Part shown: positions 1 to 7,416 of the stretch, in pieces
How the letters are laid out: every line of letters starts with the position of its first letter
Numbering within the stretch: position 1 is the stretch's first letter
Assembly: GCA_002478145.1 (NCBI GenBank)
Contig: DLMI01000002.1
Coordinates: 1-18,121 of the forward strand
Source: Acidobacteria bacterium UBA7540
GTDB lineage: Bacteria; Acidobacteriota; Terriglobia; UBA7540
DNA: 18,121 nucleotides
Reading direction: 5' to 3'
The notes under the pieces: model-generated
Told to the model about the DNA's origin: nothing
Database searches by the model: none
What the model saw: the letters and a program-made list of their open reading frames with translations, nothing else
Program-made: the position numbers and the translations under genes

Positions 1-184
1 GCCGGTTAATTTGGCCTACTCGTGGAGGTGGGAAGCCCGGTGCAGTCGCATTGCGTGGGGAGGGCGCCCCCCGGAAAAGGAAACCGGCGTGCCCACAAAG
101 CCCTGCTTGTGCCAGCAGTCCAGGGAGGTCCACCAGGCGGGCTCATTTTAACGCCTATCAAGCTGGGGGAAAACCCGTTTGGCC
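1..184. other. Left-edge intergenic DNA, no gene recognised
   Basis: No convincing gene. Two frames stay open from the window edge for 150-240 bases, but their translations are low in hydrophobic periodicity and match no family I know. There is a short G/C palindrome near 57-78. I see nothing else I can support here. Confidence 0.5.
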
Positions 185-340
185 TGTCATTCCGAGGAGT
201 CCCGATCTGATCGGGACGACGAGGAATCTCGCATTGTCTTGAAAACACTCAGAGCAAGATTCCTCTCCGTCGGCTGACGGATCGGAATGACACTGGGCCA
301 GTGCTGCGCTCAGGATAACAGCGAAGGGCTCGGAATGACA
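185..340. repeat. TGTCATTCCGAG inverted-repeat intergenic element
   Basis: TGTCATTCCG at 185-194 is mirrored by CGGAATGACA at 283-292. GAGGAATCT at 221-229 is mirrored by AGATTCCTC at 257-265. Between them CCCGATCTGATCGGG (201-215) is itself a hairpin. A third copy of the end, CTCGGAATGACA, lies at 329-340 after a short spacer. The element can fold into a long branched hairpin. From memory, elements beginning TGTCATTCCGAG and containing GAGGAATCT are scattered in intergenic DNA of several environmental phyla; the function is unknown. It is non-coding. Confidence 0.7.
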
Positions 341-368
341 GTTTGGAAGGGTTCTTTCGCAGCCTGGT

Positions 369-494
369 ATGCCCTTAATCCCTAGGCCTGGTCCCCAGCC
401 ACTAGTCTCAAGCCCCTAGCCCCCAGTCCCTAGCTCGGCGCCCCGGCCAACTAATCCAAAATCCGAAACCTAAAATCTAAAATCCCCAGCCCCC
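369..494. repeat. Heptad repeat tract A, downstream of the namZ fusion gene
   Basis: Eighteen 7-bp units in a single unbroken phase. On the plus strand the left part carries words such as AGCCCCT, AGCCCCC and AGTCCCT, and the right part AATCCAA, AATCCGA and AATCTAA. Read in the direction of the minus-strand gene whose stop lies 25 bases away, the words become GGGGCTA/GGGGACT and TTGGATT. The G-rich words are close to those of tract F behind ccmH, in the same orientation relative to the upstream gene. No inverted second arm is obvious in this tract. Confidence 0.8.
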
Positions 495-519
495 TCACGG
501 AGCTGACCTGCTTGTCGGC

Positions 520-2919
520 CTAAGGGTAGAGTAAGTATTTCGAGCGCAGAGTTCGGAATTGTTCCAATGCGCCTTGCCACTCGTAAACGATGCGGCGCGG
601 GTCCTTCCCTGCCTCAATGGCCTGCAGGACCCAGCGAGCGCCGATCAGAGGGAGGGTTTTGTCAAGCTGGAAAACATCCGGATACAACTTCCACAGGGCC
701 GCTGCGAGTTCGACCCCGAGTTCAGCAGGATCAAGAGCCTGGCGGTCAATCAAAACGATCTGGACGCCGTGACAGAGGCGGTCGGCAAAGGAATTTGTCA
801 AGGGTTTGAAATCCACGGGCACGAAGCGCACTCCCTGGATATCCCGCGCGTTCAAGTAGGCAGAGAGATTTCGAGAGTCCATCCATGGAGCGCCGAGCAA
901 TTCGAACGGGGTATCAGTACCGCGGCCCACGCTGACGTTCGCCCCTTCCACCATGGCGACGCCCGGATAAAGAACTTCCTCCGTGGGATTGCGAAGGTTG
1001 GGCGAAGGGTTCACCCAAGTCAAACCCGTCTCGTCGTACCAGTCCGTACGCTGCCAGTCGCGCATCTTGATGACGTGCAGCTTGGCGCCGAGGTGGTTTT
1101 CGTTGTTAAACATCTCTGCCAGCTCTCCCACAGTCATGCCGTGGCGAATGGGCAGGGGAAAGTAAGCCACGAAGCTGCGCAAGTCGGGCTCGAGAACAGG
1201 TCCTTCCACTTCCTCCCCGTTGATGGGATTGGGCCGGTCCAACACGTAAAACTCGATTCCCTTCCGGGCGGCAGCCTCCAGGCAATAACCGAGGGTGGTG
1301 ATGTAAGTGTAAAACCGGACTCCGACATCCTGGATGTCAAACACCAAGGCATCCAGCCCTTCCAGCATGCGGTCCGTCGGCCGTTCTGTGTCTCCATAAA
1401 GGCTGTACAGCGGCAAGCCGGTAGCTGCGTCTGTGCTCGAGGGGACTCGGCTATCCGCCTGGCCCTCAATCCCATGCTCGGGACTGAACACGGCAAGGAG
1501 TTTCACCCCCGGCGCATGCTCGAGCAGATCGATGGTTCGCCGCCCGGCTGCGTCCACGCCTGTCAAATTGGTGATCAAACCCACCCGCCTCCCTTCCAAG
1601 GGAGCAAAGTGTTCGGCTTCCAGGACGTCGACGCCCGTCTGCACCTTGCCATTTCTAAGGCCTTGCATCCGATAGCTTTTCATCAATTCGAAATAACCTG
1701 TGAGCGAGCGGCGGCTGGCCAGCACCTGCTGGGCGGAAACAGGTCCCAGCGCAGCGGCCACCAGCGTGGCAATCTTCGTACGCATGGGGCCGACATCGCC
1801 TTTTCCGTCAGGGTGCACGCGATTGGTCAGAATGATGATGTAGGTTTTGGTGACCGGGTCGATCCAGATACCTGTCCCGGTAAATCCGGTGTGCCCAAAA
1901 GATCCGACCTCGAACAGTTCGCCCCGGTTCGAAGCCAAAGGTGAATCCAGGTCCCAACCGAGCCCGCGCAACACCATCCTGTCAGGAGGAGTCTGGGGCG
2001 AGGTCATCTTCTCCACCGTCAACGGGCTCAGGATGCGGACGCCGTTGTAACTGCCCCCATTCAGAAGCATCTGGGCGAAGATCGTGAGATCATCCGCCGT
2101 CGAGAAAAGTCCCGCATGACCCGCCACGCCCCCCATATTGTACGAGGTGGGATCGTGGACTTCCCCCCACAGCATTTTCCCCCGGTCACCGTATTGGTAT
2201 TGCGTGGGGGCAATGCGGCGGCGCAAGGTAGCGGGAGGCTTGAAGCGTGTTTCCTTCATGCCCAGCGGCTTAAAGATGTGCTCAAAGCAATAGACGTCCA
2301 GAGGCTCGCCGGAGACGCGGCGCACCAACTCGCCCAGCGTCTCAAAGTTAATATCACTGTAGGTGAAGCGGGTGCCGGGCGGGTTCGTCAGCTTCTCACC
2401 CACGATCATTTTCATGGCCGTCTCATAGCCCGCCCAACCCGGCTTTAGATCGAGGTCAGGAGGCAGCCCTGAATAATGGGTCATGAGCTCCCGCACGCTG
2501 ATGTCTTCTTTCCCATTGGCCTTGAACTCCGGCCAATAGTCGGCAACGGGCGCACTCAAAACTATCTTCCCCTGCTCCACAAGCTGCATGATGGCCGTCG
2601 TCGTGGCCACCACCTTGGTCAGCGAGGCCACGTCGAAGATCGTGTCAACCGTCATCGGCAGCTTTTTCGGGACCAAGGCGCGATGCCCGAAGGCTTTGCG
2701 GTAGATGACCCTTCCATTGTGCCCCACCACCACTACGGCGCCAGGACATTTGCCGGTGCGAATTGCTTCCTCAGCCACAGAAGCGATAGCTGCCAGCTTC
2801 TCTTCGGTTAAACCCACCTCCGGCCTCGCCGTCACTTGGACCGGGAAAGCTCGAGCGCCGAACGTTGCGGCGAGCACACAGCCCGCCAGGAAGATGCCCC
2901 TTATCCGCAAACCATTCAC
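520..2919 (-). CDS. namZ: AmiE-like serine hydrolase fused to exo-beta-N-acetylmuramidase NamZ (DUF1343)
   Basis: A 799-residue two-domain exported protein. Residues 1-25 form a signal peptide (basic start, hydrophobic core, cleavage near ARA). Residues about 35-395 are a beta-lactamase/AmpC-type domain with SLTK (nucleophile Ser99, Lys102), YSD at 187-189 and HTG at 343-345. Residues about 425-799 are the NamZ/YbbC domain, with FSPEHGIEG near 479-487, FDIQDVGVRFYTY near 527, DRPNPING near 561 and the NPSPNLRNP stretch near 637. In Bacillus subtilis the two activities are separate neighbours of murQ: AmiE (YbbE) removes peptide from MurNAc, and NamZ (YbbC, GH171) releases MurNAc from glycan ends. 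Here they are one chain, probably periplasmic. I chose the GTG start at 2919 because AGGAGGT lies 8 bases upstream and the signal peptide begins there; the frame stays open another 80 codons upstream without protein-like sequence. It is divergent from the symporter gene. Confidence 0.9.
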   Translation of the reverse strand: MNGLRIRGIFLAGCVLAATFGARAFPVQVTARPEVGLTEEKLAAIASVAEEAIRTGKCPGAVVVVGHNGRVIYRKAFGHRALVPKKLPMTVDTIFDVASLTKVVATTTAIMQLVEQGKIVLSAPVADYWPEFKANGKEDISVRELMTHYSGLPPDLDLKPGWAGYETAMKMIVGEKLTNPPGTRFTYSDINFETLGELVRRVSGEPLDVYCFEHIFKPLGMKETRFKPPATLRRRIAPTQYQYGDRGKMLWGEVHDPTSYNMGGVAGHAGLFSTADDLTIFAQMLLNGGSYNGVRILSPLTVEKMTSPQTPPDRMVLRGLGWDLDSPLASNRGELFEVGSFGHTGFTGTGIWIDPVTKTYIIILTNRVHPDGKGDVGPMRTKIATLVAAALGPVSAQQVLASRRSLTGYFELMKSYRMQGLRNGKVQTGVDVLEAEHFAPLEGRRVGLITNLTGVDAAGRRTIDLLEHAPGVKLLAVFSPEHGIEGQADSRVPSSTDAATGLPLYSLYGDTERPTDRMLEGLDALVFDIQDVGVRFYTYITTLGYCLEAAARKGIEFYVLDRPNPINGEEVEGPVLEPDLRSFVAYFPLPIRHGMTVGELAEMFNNENHLGAKLHVIKMRDWQRTDWYDETGLTWVNPSPNLRNPTEEVLYPGVAMVEGANVSVGRGTDTPFELLGAPWMDSRNLSAYLNARDIQGVRFVPVDFKPLTNSFADRLCHGVQIVLIDRQALDPAELGVELAAALWKLYPDVFQLDKTLPLIGARWVLQAIEAGKDPRRIVYEWQGALEQFRTLRSKYLLYP

Positions 2920-2927
2920 CGCTTCGT

Positions 2928-2934
2928 ACCTCCT
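2928..2934 (-). promoter_or_regulatory. Shine-Dalgarno site deciding the namZ-fusion GTG start
   Basis: AGGAGGT on the minus strand, 8 bases before GTG at 2919. This is the strongest ribosome site in the open frame and favours the GTG over the ATG 80 codons upstream. Confidence 0.8.
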
Positions 2935-3036
2935 GTGCAGGGTTCCGTCAAAGTCGAACTGGGTGGGGTGACACAGGAGCGGCAGGCCCCGGCCCGTCAT
3001 TTCATTCTGATCAAAGGCTTTGACGGAACCCTGCAC
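2935..3036. repeat. 19-bp perfect inverted repeat between divergent genes (operator or MITE)
   Basis: GTGCAGGGTTCCGTCAAAG at 2935-2953 is the exact reverse complement of CTTTGACGGAACCCTGCAC at 3018-3036, with 64 bases between. It sits between the start of the namZ fusion (2919) and the symporter start (3149), nearly touching the namZ ribosome site. If the arms are taken as the inner 17 bp, the flanks ACCTCCTGT and ACCTCCGTT match at 7 of 9 positions, which would fit a target duplication. A related single end, CTTTGACGGAGCCC, occurs at 6529-6542. It could be a shared operator for the divergent salvage genes or a small non-autonomous element. Confidence 0.7.
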
Positions 3037-3052
3037 CTCCGTTGACGCTACC

Positions 3053-3082
3053 TTCCAATTGAAAAGAGGTTTGCTATATACT
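3053..3082 (+). promoter_or_regulatory. Possible promoter of the symporter-murQ pair
   Basis: TATACT at 3077-3082, overlapping an extended -10 form TGCTATATA at 3072-3080, with a weak -35 TTCCAA at 3053-3058 (18-base spacer). The site is 67 bases before the symporter ATG and just outside the inverted repeat. The -10 is good and the -35 is poor. Confidence 0.3.
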
Positions 3083-3148
3083 CTCCGCTCCCATCTGTCA
3101 ACAACCAATTGGGAGCAGTTGTCAGAGTTTCTAAGGGTCCGGCTATCT

Positions 3149-4930
3149 ATGAAGATCACCCTGGTCGATTGGTTAGTCGTGGCCGCCTATTTCGCGGTCA
3201 ATTTGCTGATTGGGCTCTACTACCGCAAGAAGGCGAGCGCCAGCACGGGTGACTTTTTTGTTTCCGGCCGGGAGGTCACCTGGTGGCTGGCGGGTACGTC
3301 CATGGTGGCCACGACCTTTGCCGCCGACACCCCGCTGGCGGTCACCGGCCTGGTGGCGCGACAAGGAATCGCCGGCAACTGGCTCTGGTGGAGCTTACTC
3401 CTCAGCGGCATGATGACCGTCTTCTTCTATGCCCGCTTGTGGCGGCGCGCGGAAGTCATTACCGATGCCGAGCTCGTCGAGTTGCGTTACGCCGGCAAGC
3501 CTGCCGCTTTTCTGCGTGGCTTCCGGGCATTGTATTTCGGCGTCCTCATGAACTGCCTGATCGTCGGCTGGGTCAACCTCGCCATGGAGAAGATCCTCCA
3601 GACCGCTCTGGGCGTCTCCAAGGGAGTAGCGCTGGTCATCATCTTTGCGATGGTTGCCTTCACCGGCTTCTACACTTCGATATCGGGCCTGTGGGGCGTG
3701 CTTTGGACGGATGTTATTCAGTTTGCTCTCAAGATGACGATGGTGGTTGTGCTGGCCTATTACGGCGTCCGGGCTGCGGGGGGGATGGCGTTGTTGAAGA
3801 CGAAACTGGCCGCCCTTGACGCTGCCCGCGGTGCGGCCACGGGCGGCTCCGGTTCCATCCTTTCCTTCATCCCCGATTTGCATTCGGCCTGGATGCCGCT
3901 GCTGGCCTTCTGTGTGTACTTGGGAGTGAATTGGTGGGCCAACTGGTATCCGGGCGCAGAGCCGGGCGGTGGCGGCTACGTGGCCCAGCGCATCTTTTCC
4001 GCCAAAGATGAAAAGAACTCCCTATGGGCCACCCTGTGGTTCAACATTGCGCACTACGCGTTGCGTCCGTGGCCCTGGGTCCTGACCGCCCTGGCCTCCG
4101 TAGTTCTATACCCCAAGCTCAAAGACCCCGAGGTCGGCTATATCAAGGTTTGGGTGGATTATCTGCCGGGAGCGTTCCGCGGCTTCATGCTGGCCGCCTT
4201 CGCGGCCGCTTACATGTCCACGATCGCTACCCAGCTCAATTGGGGTTCCTCTTACATTGTTAACGACTTCTACCGGCGCTTCCTGGCCCGAGCAAGAGAC
4301 GAGCACCACTACGTGCTTGCTGCCAAATTCTTGACTGCCTTTCTGGCAATCCTGGGGGCTGCCGTTTCGCTGGTGATGACCAGCATTTCCGGAGCGTGGC
4401 AACTCTTGCTCGGCATCGGTGCAGGGACAGGAGCAGTTTACCTGCTGCGCTGGTACTGGTGGCGCATTAACGCCTGGTCAGAAGTCTCCGCCATGGTTGC
4501 CGCCGCGATTACAACTGCACTCCTTCGCACCGTCATTCACATTCAAGGTACGGAGGCAATTGTCTTTGCGAAGTCTATCCTCCTCACGGTGGCGGTGACC
4601 AGCGTCGTGTGGCTTGCGGTTACTTATCTCACAGCGCCGGAACCGGAATCCAAACTTCTTGAGTTCTACCGGCGAGTCAGGCCTGGAGTGACCGGCTGGA
4701 AGCAAGTTGCCGCCCTGGCCCCCGAAGTCCCAGCCAGCCGCGATGGCTGGTACAACCTGATGGAATGGCTGCTCGGATGCCTCATGGTGTACATGGCGCT
4801 GTTCGGGATTGGTAAGCTGCTGCTGGGCTCGACCGGTTTGGGAATTCTCTTTCTGGCCGTCGCGGCAGCCGCCGGTTACGCCATCTACTGGGACTTCTCA
4901 AAGCGCGGCTGGGAAACATTCAGGCAGTGA
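3149..4930 (+). CDS. Sodium:solute symporter (SSS family), probable MurNAc or muropeptide-sugar importer
   Basis: A 593-residue inner-membrane protein with about 13-14 hydrophobic segments, typical of the SSS family (usually 500-650 residues). Family marks include the early unwound region AADTPLAVTGLVARQG near 58-73 and the Na-site helix MSTIATQLNWGSSYI near 356-370, followed by VNDFYRRF. I started at ATG 3149 (AAGGG about 11 bases upstream), since the 43 codons before it are not protein-like and run into the inverted repeat. The substrate is inferred from context: it is divergent from a muramidase fusion and directly ahead of murQ, the place held by the PTS transporter MurP in B. subtilis and by a dedicated MurNAc transporter in Tannerella. 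An SSS carrier does not phosphorylate its cargo, so a cytoplasmic MurNAc kinase would be needed. The TGA stop is part of the first unit of repeat tract B. Confidence 0.88.
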   Translation: MKITLVDWLVVAAYFAVNLLIGLYYRKKASASTGDFFVSGREVTWWLAGTSMVATTFAADTPLAVTGLVARQGIAGNWLWWSLLLSGMMTVFFYARLWRRAEVITDAELVELRYAGKPAAFLRGFRALYFGVLMNCLIVGWVNLAMEKILQTALGVSKGVALVIIFAMVAFTGFYTSISGLWGVLWTDVIQFALKMTMVVVLAYYGVRAAGGMALLKTKLAALDAARGAATGGSGSILSFIPDLHSAWMPLLAFCVYLGVNWWANWYPGAEPGGGGYVAQRIFSAKDEKNSLWATLWFNIAHYALRPWPWVLTALASVVLYPKLKDPEVGYIKVWVDYLPGAFRGFMLAAFAAAYMSTIATQLNWGSSYIVNDFYRRFLARARDEHHYVLAAKFLTAFLAILGAAVSLVMTSISGAWQLLLGIGAGTGAVYLLRWYWWRINAWSEVSAMVAAAITTALLRTVIHIQGTEAIVFAKSILLTVAVTSVVWLAVTYLTAPEPESKLLEFYRRVRPGVTGWKQVAALAPEVPASRDGWYNLMEWLLGCLMVYMALFGIGKLLLGSTGLGILFLAVAAAAGYAIYWDFSKRGWETFRQ

Positions 4931-5058
4931 CAAGTGACGAGTGACCAGAATGCAGTGACGAGTGACGAGCCGGAAATGCGGTGACGAGTGACAAGTGACT
5001 CGTCACTTGTCGCTGCAGTTTTTGCTCGTCACTCGTCACTCGTCACTCGTCACTGCTC
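4926..5058. repeat. Heptad repeat tract B, filling the symporter-murQ gap
   Basis: Exactly 19 consecutive 7-bp units. The left half is mostly AGTGACG/AGTGACA, the right half its reverse complement ACTCGTC. The symporter TGA lies in the first unit and murQ starts 4 bases after the last. At the centre GACAAGTGA (4990-4998) and TCACTTGTC (5003-5011) form a 9-bp stem closed by CTCG, and the outer units can extend the pairing with interruptions. Low-identity units near 4947-4981 and 5010-5023 keep the 7-bp phase. Confidence 0.92.
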
Positions 5059-5062
5059 TAAG

Positions 5063-5980
5063 ATGCGTATCACAGAACGGGAAAACCCGGCCTCCGTTGG
5101 GCTAGATACAAAACCCACCGTAGCGATCCTTCGCATCATCAACCGAGAGGATCAGCGCGTCGCTCCTGCCGTGGCGAAGACCCTACCGAAGATAGCGCGC
5201 GCAGTGGACATGGCCGTTCGAGCCATCCGCCACGGGGGGCGAATGATTTACCTGGGCGCCGGAACCAGTGGGCGGCTGGGCGTGCTGGACGCTGCCGAGT
5301 GCCTCCCGACCTTCAGGAGCGACCGCGTGCTGGCGGTGATCGCGGGTGGCCGTGGGGCGATGTTTAAATCCGAGGAAGAGACAGAGGACAATCCCCTCCA
5401 GGCCGAGCGCGACCTGCGCCGTGTCAAGTTCAGCGGTAAGGACGTTCTGGTGGGAATCTCTGCCAGCGGGCACACGCCTTACGTGCTCGGCGGGATGCGC
5501 TATGCACGGCGACGCGGCGCGAAGACGGTGGGCTTGACGGCCAATCCTGCGGCCCCCATGAAGCCGCTTGCGGACGTCTTCATCGCTCATGTTGTCGGAC
5601 CGGAGGTTATTGCCGGCTCCAGCAGAATGAAGGCTGGGACGGCCCAAAAACTCGTGCTCAATATGCTTTCCACGGCCACCATGGTGCGCTTGGGGCGAGC
5701 GTTCTCCCATTGGATGATCAATGTTCAGTCAAGCAATCGAAAGTTGCGCGAGCGCGGCCAACGAATTTTGCGCAGCGCCACGGGCGCAAGCCCTGCCCGC
5801 GCCGCCCAAACGTTGAAGGCAGCCGGGGGAAATTTGCCGGTGGCACTCCTGATGCTCCACAAGGGAATCAAACGAGACGAAGCCCTACAGCTTCTGACGA
5901 GAGGAAAGGACATCGCTGCAGCTCTCCGCGCCTCCATGGGCGAGCGTGCTCTGAAAGAGATTGAACCATTGACTCATTGA
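5063..5980 (+). CDS. murQ: N-acetylmuramic acid 6-phosphate etherase MurQ
   Basis: 305 residues (E. coli MurQ has 298). This cytoplasmic SIS-fold lyase removes the lactyl ether from MurNAc-6-phosphate to give GlcNAc-6-phosphate and D-lactate. Visible signatures: YLGAGTSGRLGVLDAAEC (63-80) with Glu79 aligning to E. coli Glu83; Glu108 in EEETED aligning to Glu114; the phosphate loop GISASGHTPY (131-140); and GPEVIAGSSRMKAGTAQK (179-196). Two departures from the usual sequence are His137, where E. coli MurQ has Arg in ASGRTPY, and Leu81, where ECPPT is usual. I chose ATG 5063 because MRITERENPASVGLD matches the usual MurQ N-terminus and the earlier codons are repeat-derived. The last seven codons, including the stop, belong to octad tract C. 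It is probably co-transcribed with the symporter. Confidence 0.95.
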   Translation: MRITERENPASVGLDTKPTVAILRIINREDQRVAPAVAKTLPKIARAVDMAVRAIRHGGRMIYLGAGTSGRLGVLDAAECLPTFRSDRVLAVIAGGRGAMFKSEEETEDNPLQAERDLRRVKFSGKDVLVGISASGHTPYVLGGMRYARRRGAKTVGLTANPAAPMKPLADVFIAHVVGPEVIAGSSRMKAGTAQKLVLNMLSTATMVRLGRAFSHWMINVQSSNRKLRERGQRILRSATGASPARAAQTLKAAGGNLPVALLMLHKGIKRDEALQLLTRGKDIAAALRASMGERALKEIEPLTH

Positions 5981-6016
5981 ATCACTGATTCATTGAATCA
6001 TTGGGCCGTTGACGAT
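5961..6016. repeat. Octad repeat tract C, overlapping the murQ 3' end
   Basis: Seven 8-bp units in phase, with words TTGAACCA, TTGACTCA, TTGAATCA and CTGATTCA. The first two and a half encode the end of MurQ, whose TGA is in the third unit. TGAATCACTGATTCA (5978-5992) is a perfect 7+1+7 palindrome. There is no T run, so a terminator role is not supported. Confidence 0.8.
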
Positions 6017-6742
6017 TGAAAGAACTTAAGCTCGTGCAGGATGGGGCAGCTTGATTTAGAGATTTGTGACCCTGGCGTCTACCCAGGAGCCATTTCCTCG
6101 AACCCCGTATCTGGTTCGGGCCGGGCGGATGCAAGCTTGCCAAATCCCCGACTATCCAACTGGCATTTCCGGCCAACATTGAAGATTCGCTAATTTGCGA
6201 TTGTTTCCGAGTGGACGATGTAGGATCTGGAGCGCAATTCCCCTAGGATTGGATCGACGCACTGGCCGGGACCCCCCTTGAGGTCCGGGCGGTTAACACC
6301 CAAAACCAAGCCTGCCCAGCGCGGCGTCTAGCTGTGCAAACTTGGTTACAGAGAAACGGAGTGATCACCATCACTCAGAACAAAAAAGTGTTACCCGTTT
6401 TCCTCGAACAATTCGCTCGTAATTAAACTGCCCCCACACCTGTTCCTCGATCTCTCCCCTCCAGCTTAATCCCACATTTGCTGCTGATCCCACTCCTCCC
6501 GCTTTTTGAGTCCACATGCCATCCCTGACTTTGACGGAGCCCGGCGAGAATCGCTCCGCCTATCGAATTCGCCCTTTGTTCTGGGTAGGTTTCGTGTTCA
6601 TCCAAAATTCAACAACAGTTCACCCACAGTGCATCGACGTCGCAACAGGCCTAATGAAAAAATGGCTATGTCAAGAAATTAGAAGCAGCAAGTAGCTGGC
6701 TTCGCGGCGAGTCAGTCGCCGAACTTAACTTGGAGGTGAGTT
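6017..6742. other. Long gene-poor stretch before the small secreted protein
   Basis: No gene recognised over about 725 bases. Small inverted repeats are present: CGAACC/GGTTCG near 6098-6119, AACCAAG at 6304-6310 with CTTGGTT at 6341-6347, and GAGTGA/TCACTC near 6359-6376. CTTTGACGGAGCCC at 6529-6542 resembles one arm of the inverted repeat at 2935-3036. The promoter of the downstream gene should be here, but I cannot place it. A small RNA cannot be excluded. Confidence 0.5.
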
Positions 6743-7189
6743 ATGAAGTGGACGCGAAGTTTCAATGTCGTAAAGGTTCTGCTCCTGGCGGTAGTGGTGG
6801 CTGGACTTAGCGCCAGCCTGGCCAGCGCAGAGGAGTTCCAAGTCAAATTCACTTTGCCATTTGAAGCCCGCTGGGGATCCGCAGTTTTGCCGGCAGGGGA
6901 TTACTCATTAAACCTGGACACCGACAAGTCGCCCTGCGTCGCGATAGTCCGTCAAGGGCGACAAAACCTGGCCATGGTCGTGGGCTACCCCCAGACCGAA
7001 CAACGCGAGGTAGCCGGCCCCACCGCCTTGATTGCCGTGCGCAGCGGTGGGGAGTACACAATCCGGGAGTTGCACTTGGCAAAGGCTGGCGTAGTCCTGG
7101 AATACATGGCGCCCAAGGCTGAGCCGCAAAACCTGGCTCAAGCGTCGCAGCTCATCCTGCGTGTGCCAGTTTCGATGACGGGAAAGTGA
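6743..7189 (+). CDS. Small secreted protein of unknown function (acidobacterial type)
   Basis: 148 residues. The start is well supported by GGAGGTGAG at 6732-6740. Residues 1-29 form a signal peptide (MKWTR, hydrophobic 10-27, cleavage after ASA). The mature part has alternating beta-type sequence with the stretches FTLPFEARWG (37-46) and LPAGDYSLNLD (49-59), a central IVRQGRQNLAMVVG, and a closing IREL/ILRVPVS region. I associate this pattern of F-LPFEA and LPAGDY followed by short strands with small exported proteins common in Acidobacteriota; no function is known to me. It stands alone, after a long empty region and convergent with the FAH-family gene. Confidence 0.8.
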   Translation: MKWTRSFNVVKVLLLAVVVAGLSASLASAEEFQVKFTLPFEARWGSAVLPAGDYSLNLDTDKSPCVAIVRQGRQNLAMVVGYPQTEQREVAGPTALIAVRSGGEYTIRELHLAKAGVVLEYMAPKAEPQNLAQASQLILRVPVSMTGK

Positions 7190-7416
7190 AGTCCACCTTG
7201 CCTACCACGGGGGCGAGCGCTTCCACGGAACGCTCTCCCAGTCGATCCGACTCGCCCCCGGCTTCTACCCTTCTGGAGTTCCCTGGCAGGAGCTCTTTCT
7301 GGCCCCCTGGAATGAAACGATTCAAGTAGGGGCGCAAGCCCTTGTGCCCCTCCATGTTGGCAGGGGTAGAAATGAGGAACCGGCCGAGTCGGGTGATCTG
7401 CGCGAGGGCCTTGCCT
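7190..7416. other. Convergent intergenic region with three stem-loops
   Basis: Between two convergent stop codons. GGGGGCGAG (7209-7217) pairs with CTCGCCCCC (7251-7259), with a smaller hairpin GAGCG/CGCTC at 7215-7235 as an alternative. AGGGGCGCAAG (7328-7338) pairs with CTTGTGCCCCT (7341-7351) over 11 bp with one G-U. TTCTACCC (7263-7270) pairs with GGGTAGAA (7364-7371) and would enclose the second hairpin. None is followed by a T run. A bidirectional terminator role is possible but not shown. Confidence 0.5.

Noticed and set aside
30..110. GGGAAGCCCGGTG suggested a cobalamin riboswitch
   Set aside because: The downstream conserved core and B12 box are absent, and no cobalamin gene follows.
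559..1944. 461-codon plus-strand open frame antisense to the namZ fusion
   Set aside because: Shadow frame: no domain pattern and composed of the complement of a well-supported gene.
4926..5058. CRISPR array
   Set aside because: Units are 7 bp with no spacers and half are inverted; no cas genes.
4926..5058. Rho-independent terminator after the symporter
   Set aside because: The stem is strong, but the only T run (5019-5023) is displaced from the 9-bp stem, and murQ follows in the same direction as a functional partner.
6563..6575. GAATTCGCCCTT, identical to a common TA-cloning vector junction
   Set aside because: No further vector sequence on either side; most likely chance.
6017..6742. 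tRNA suggested by the CGAACC/GGTTCG stem
   Set aside because: No acceptor, D or anticodon arms around it.
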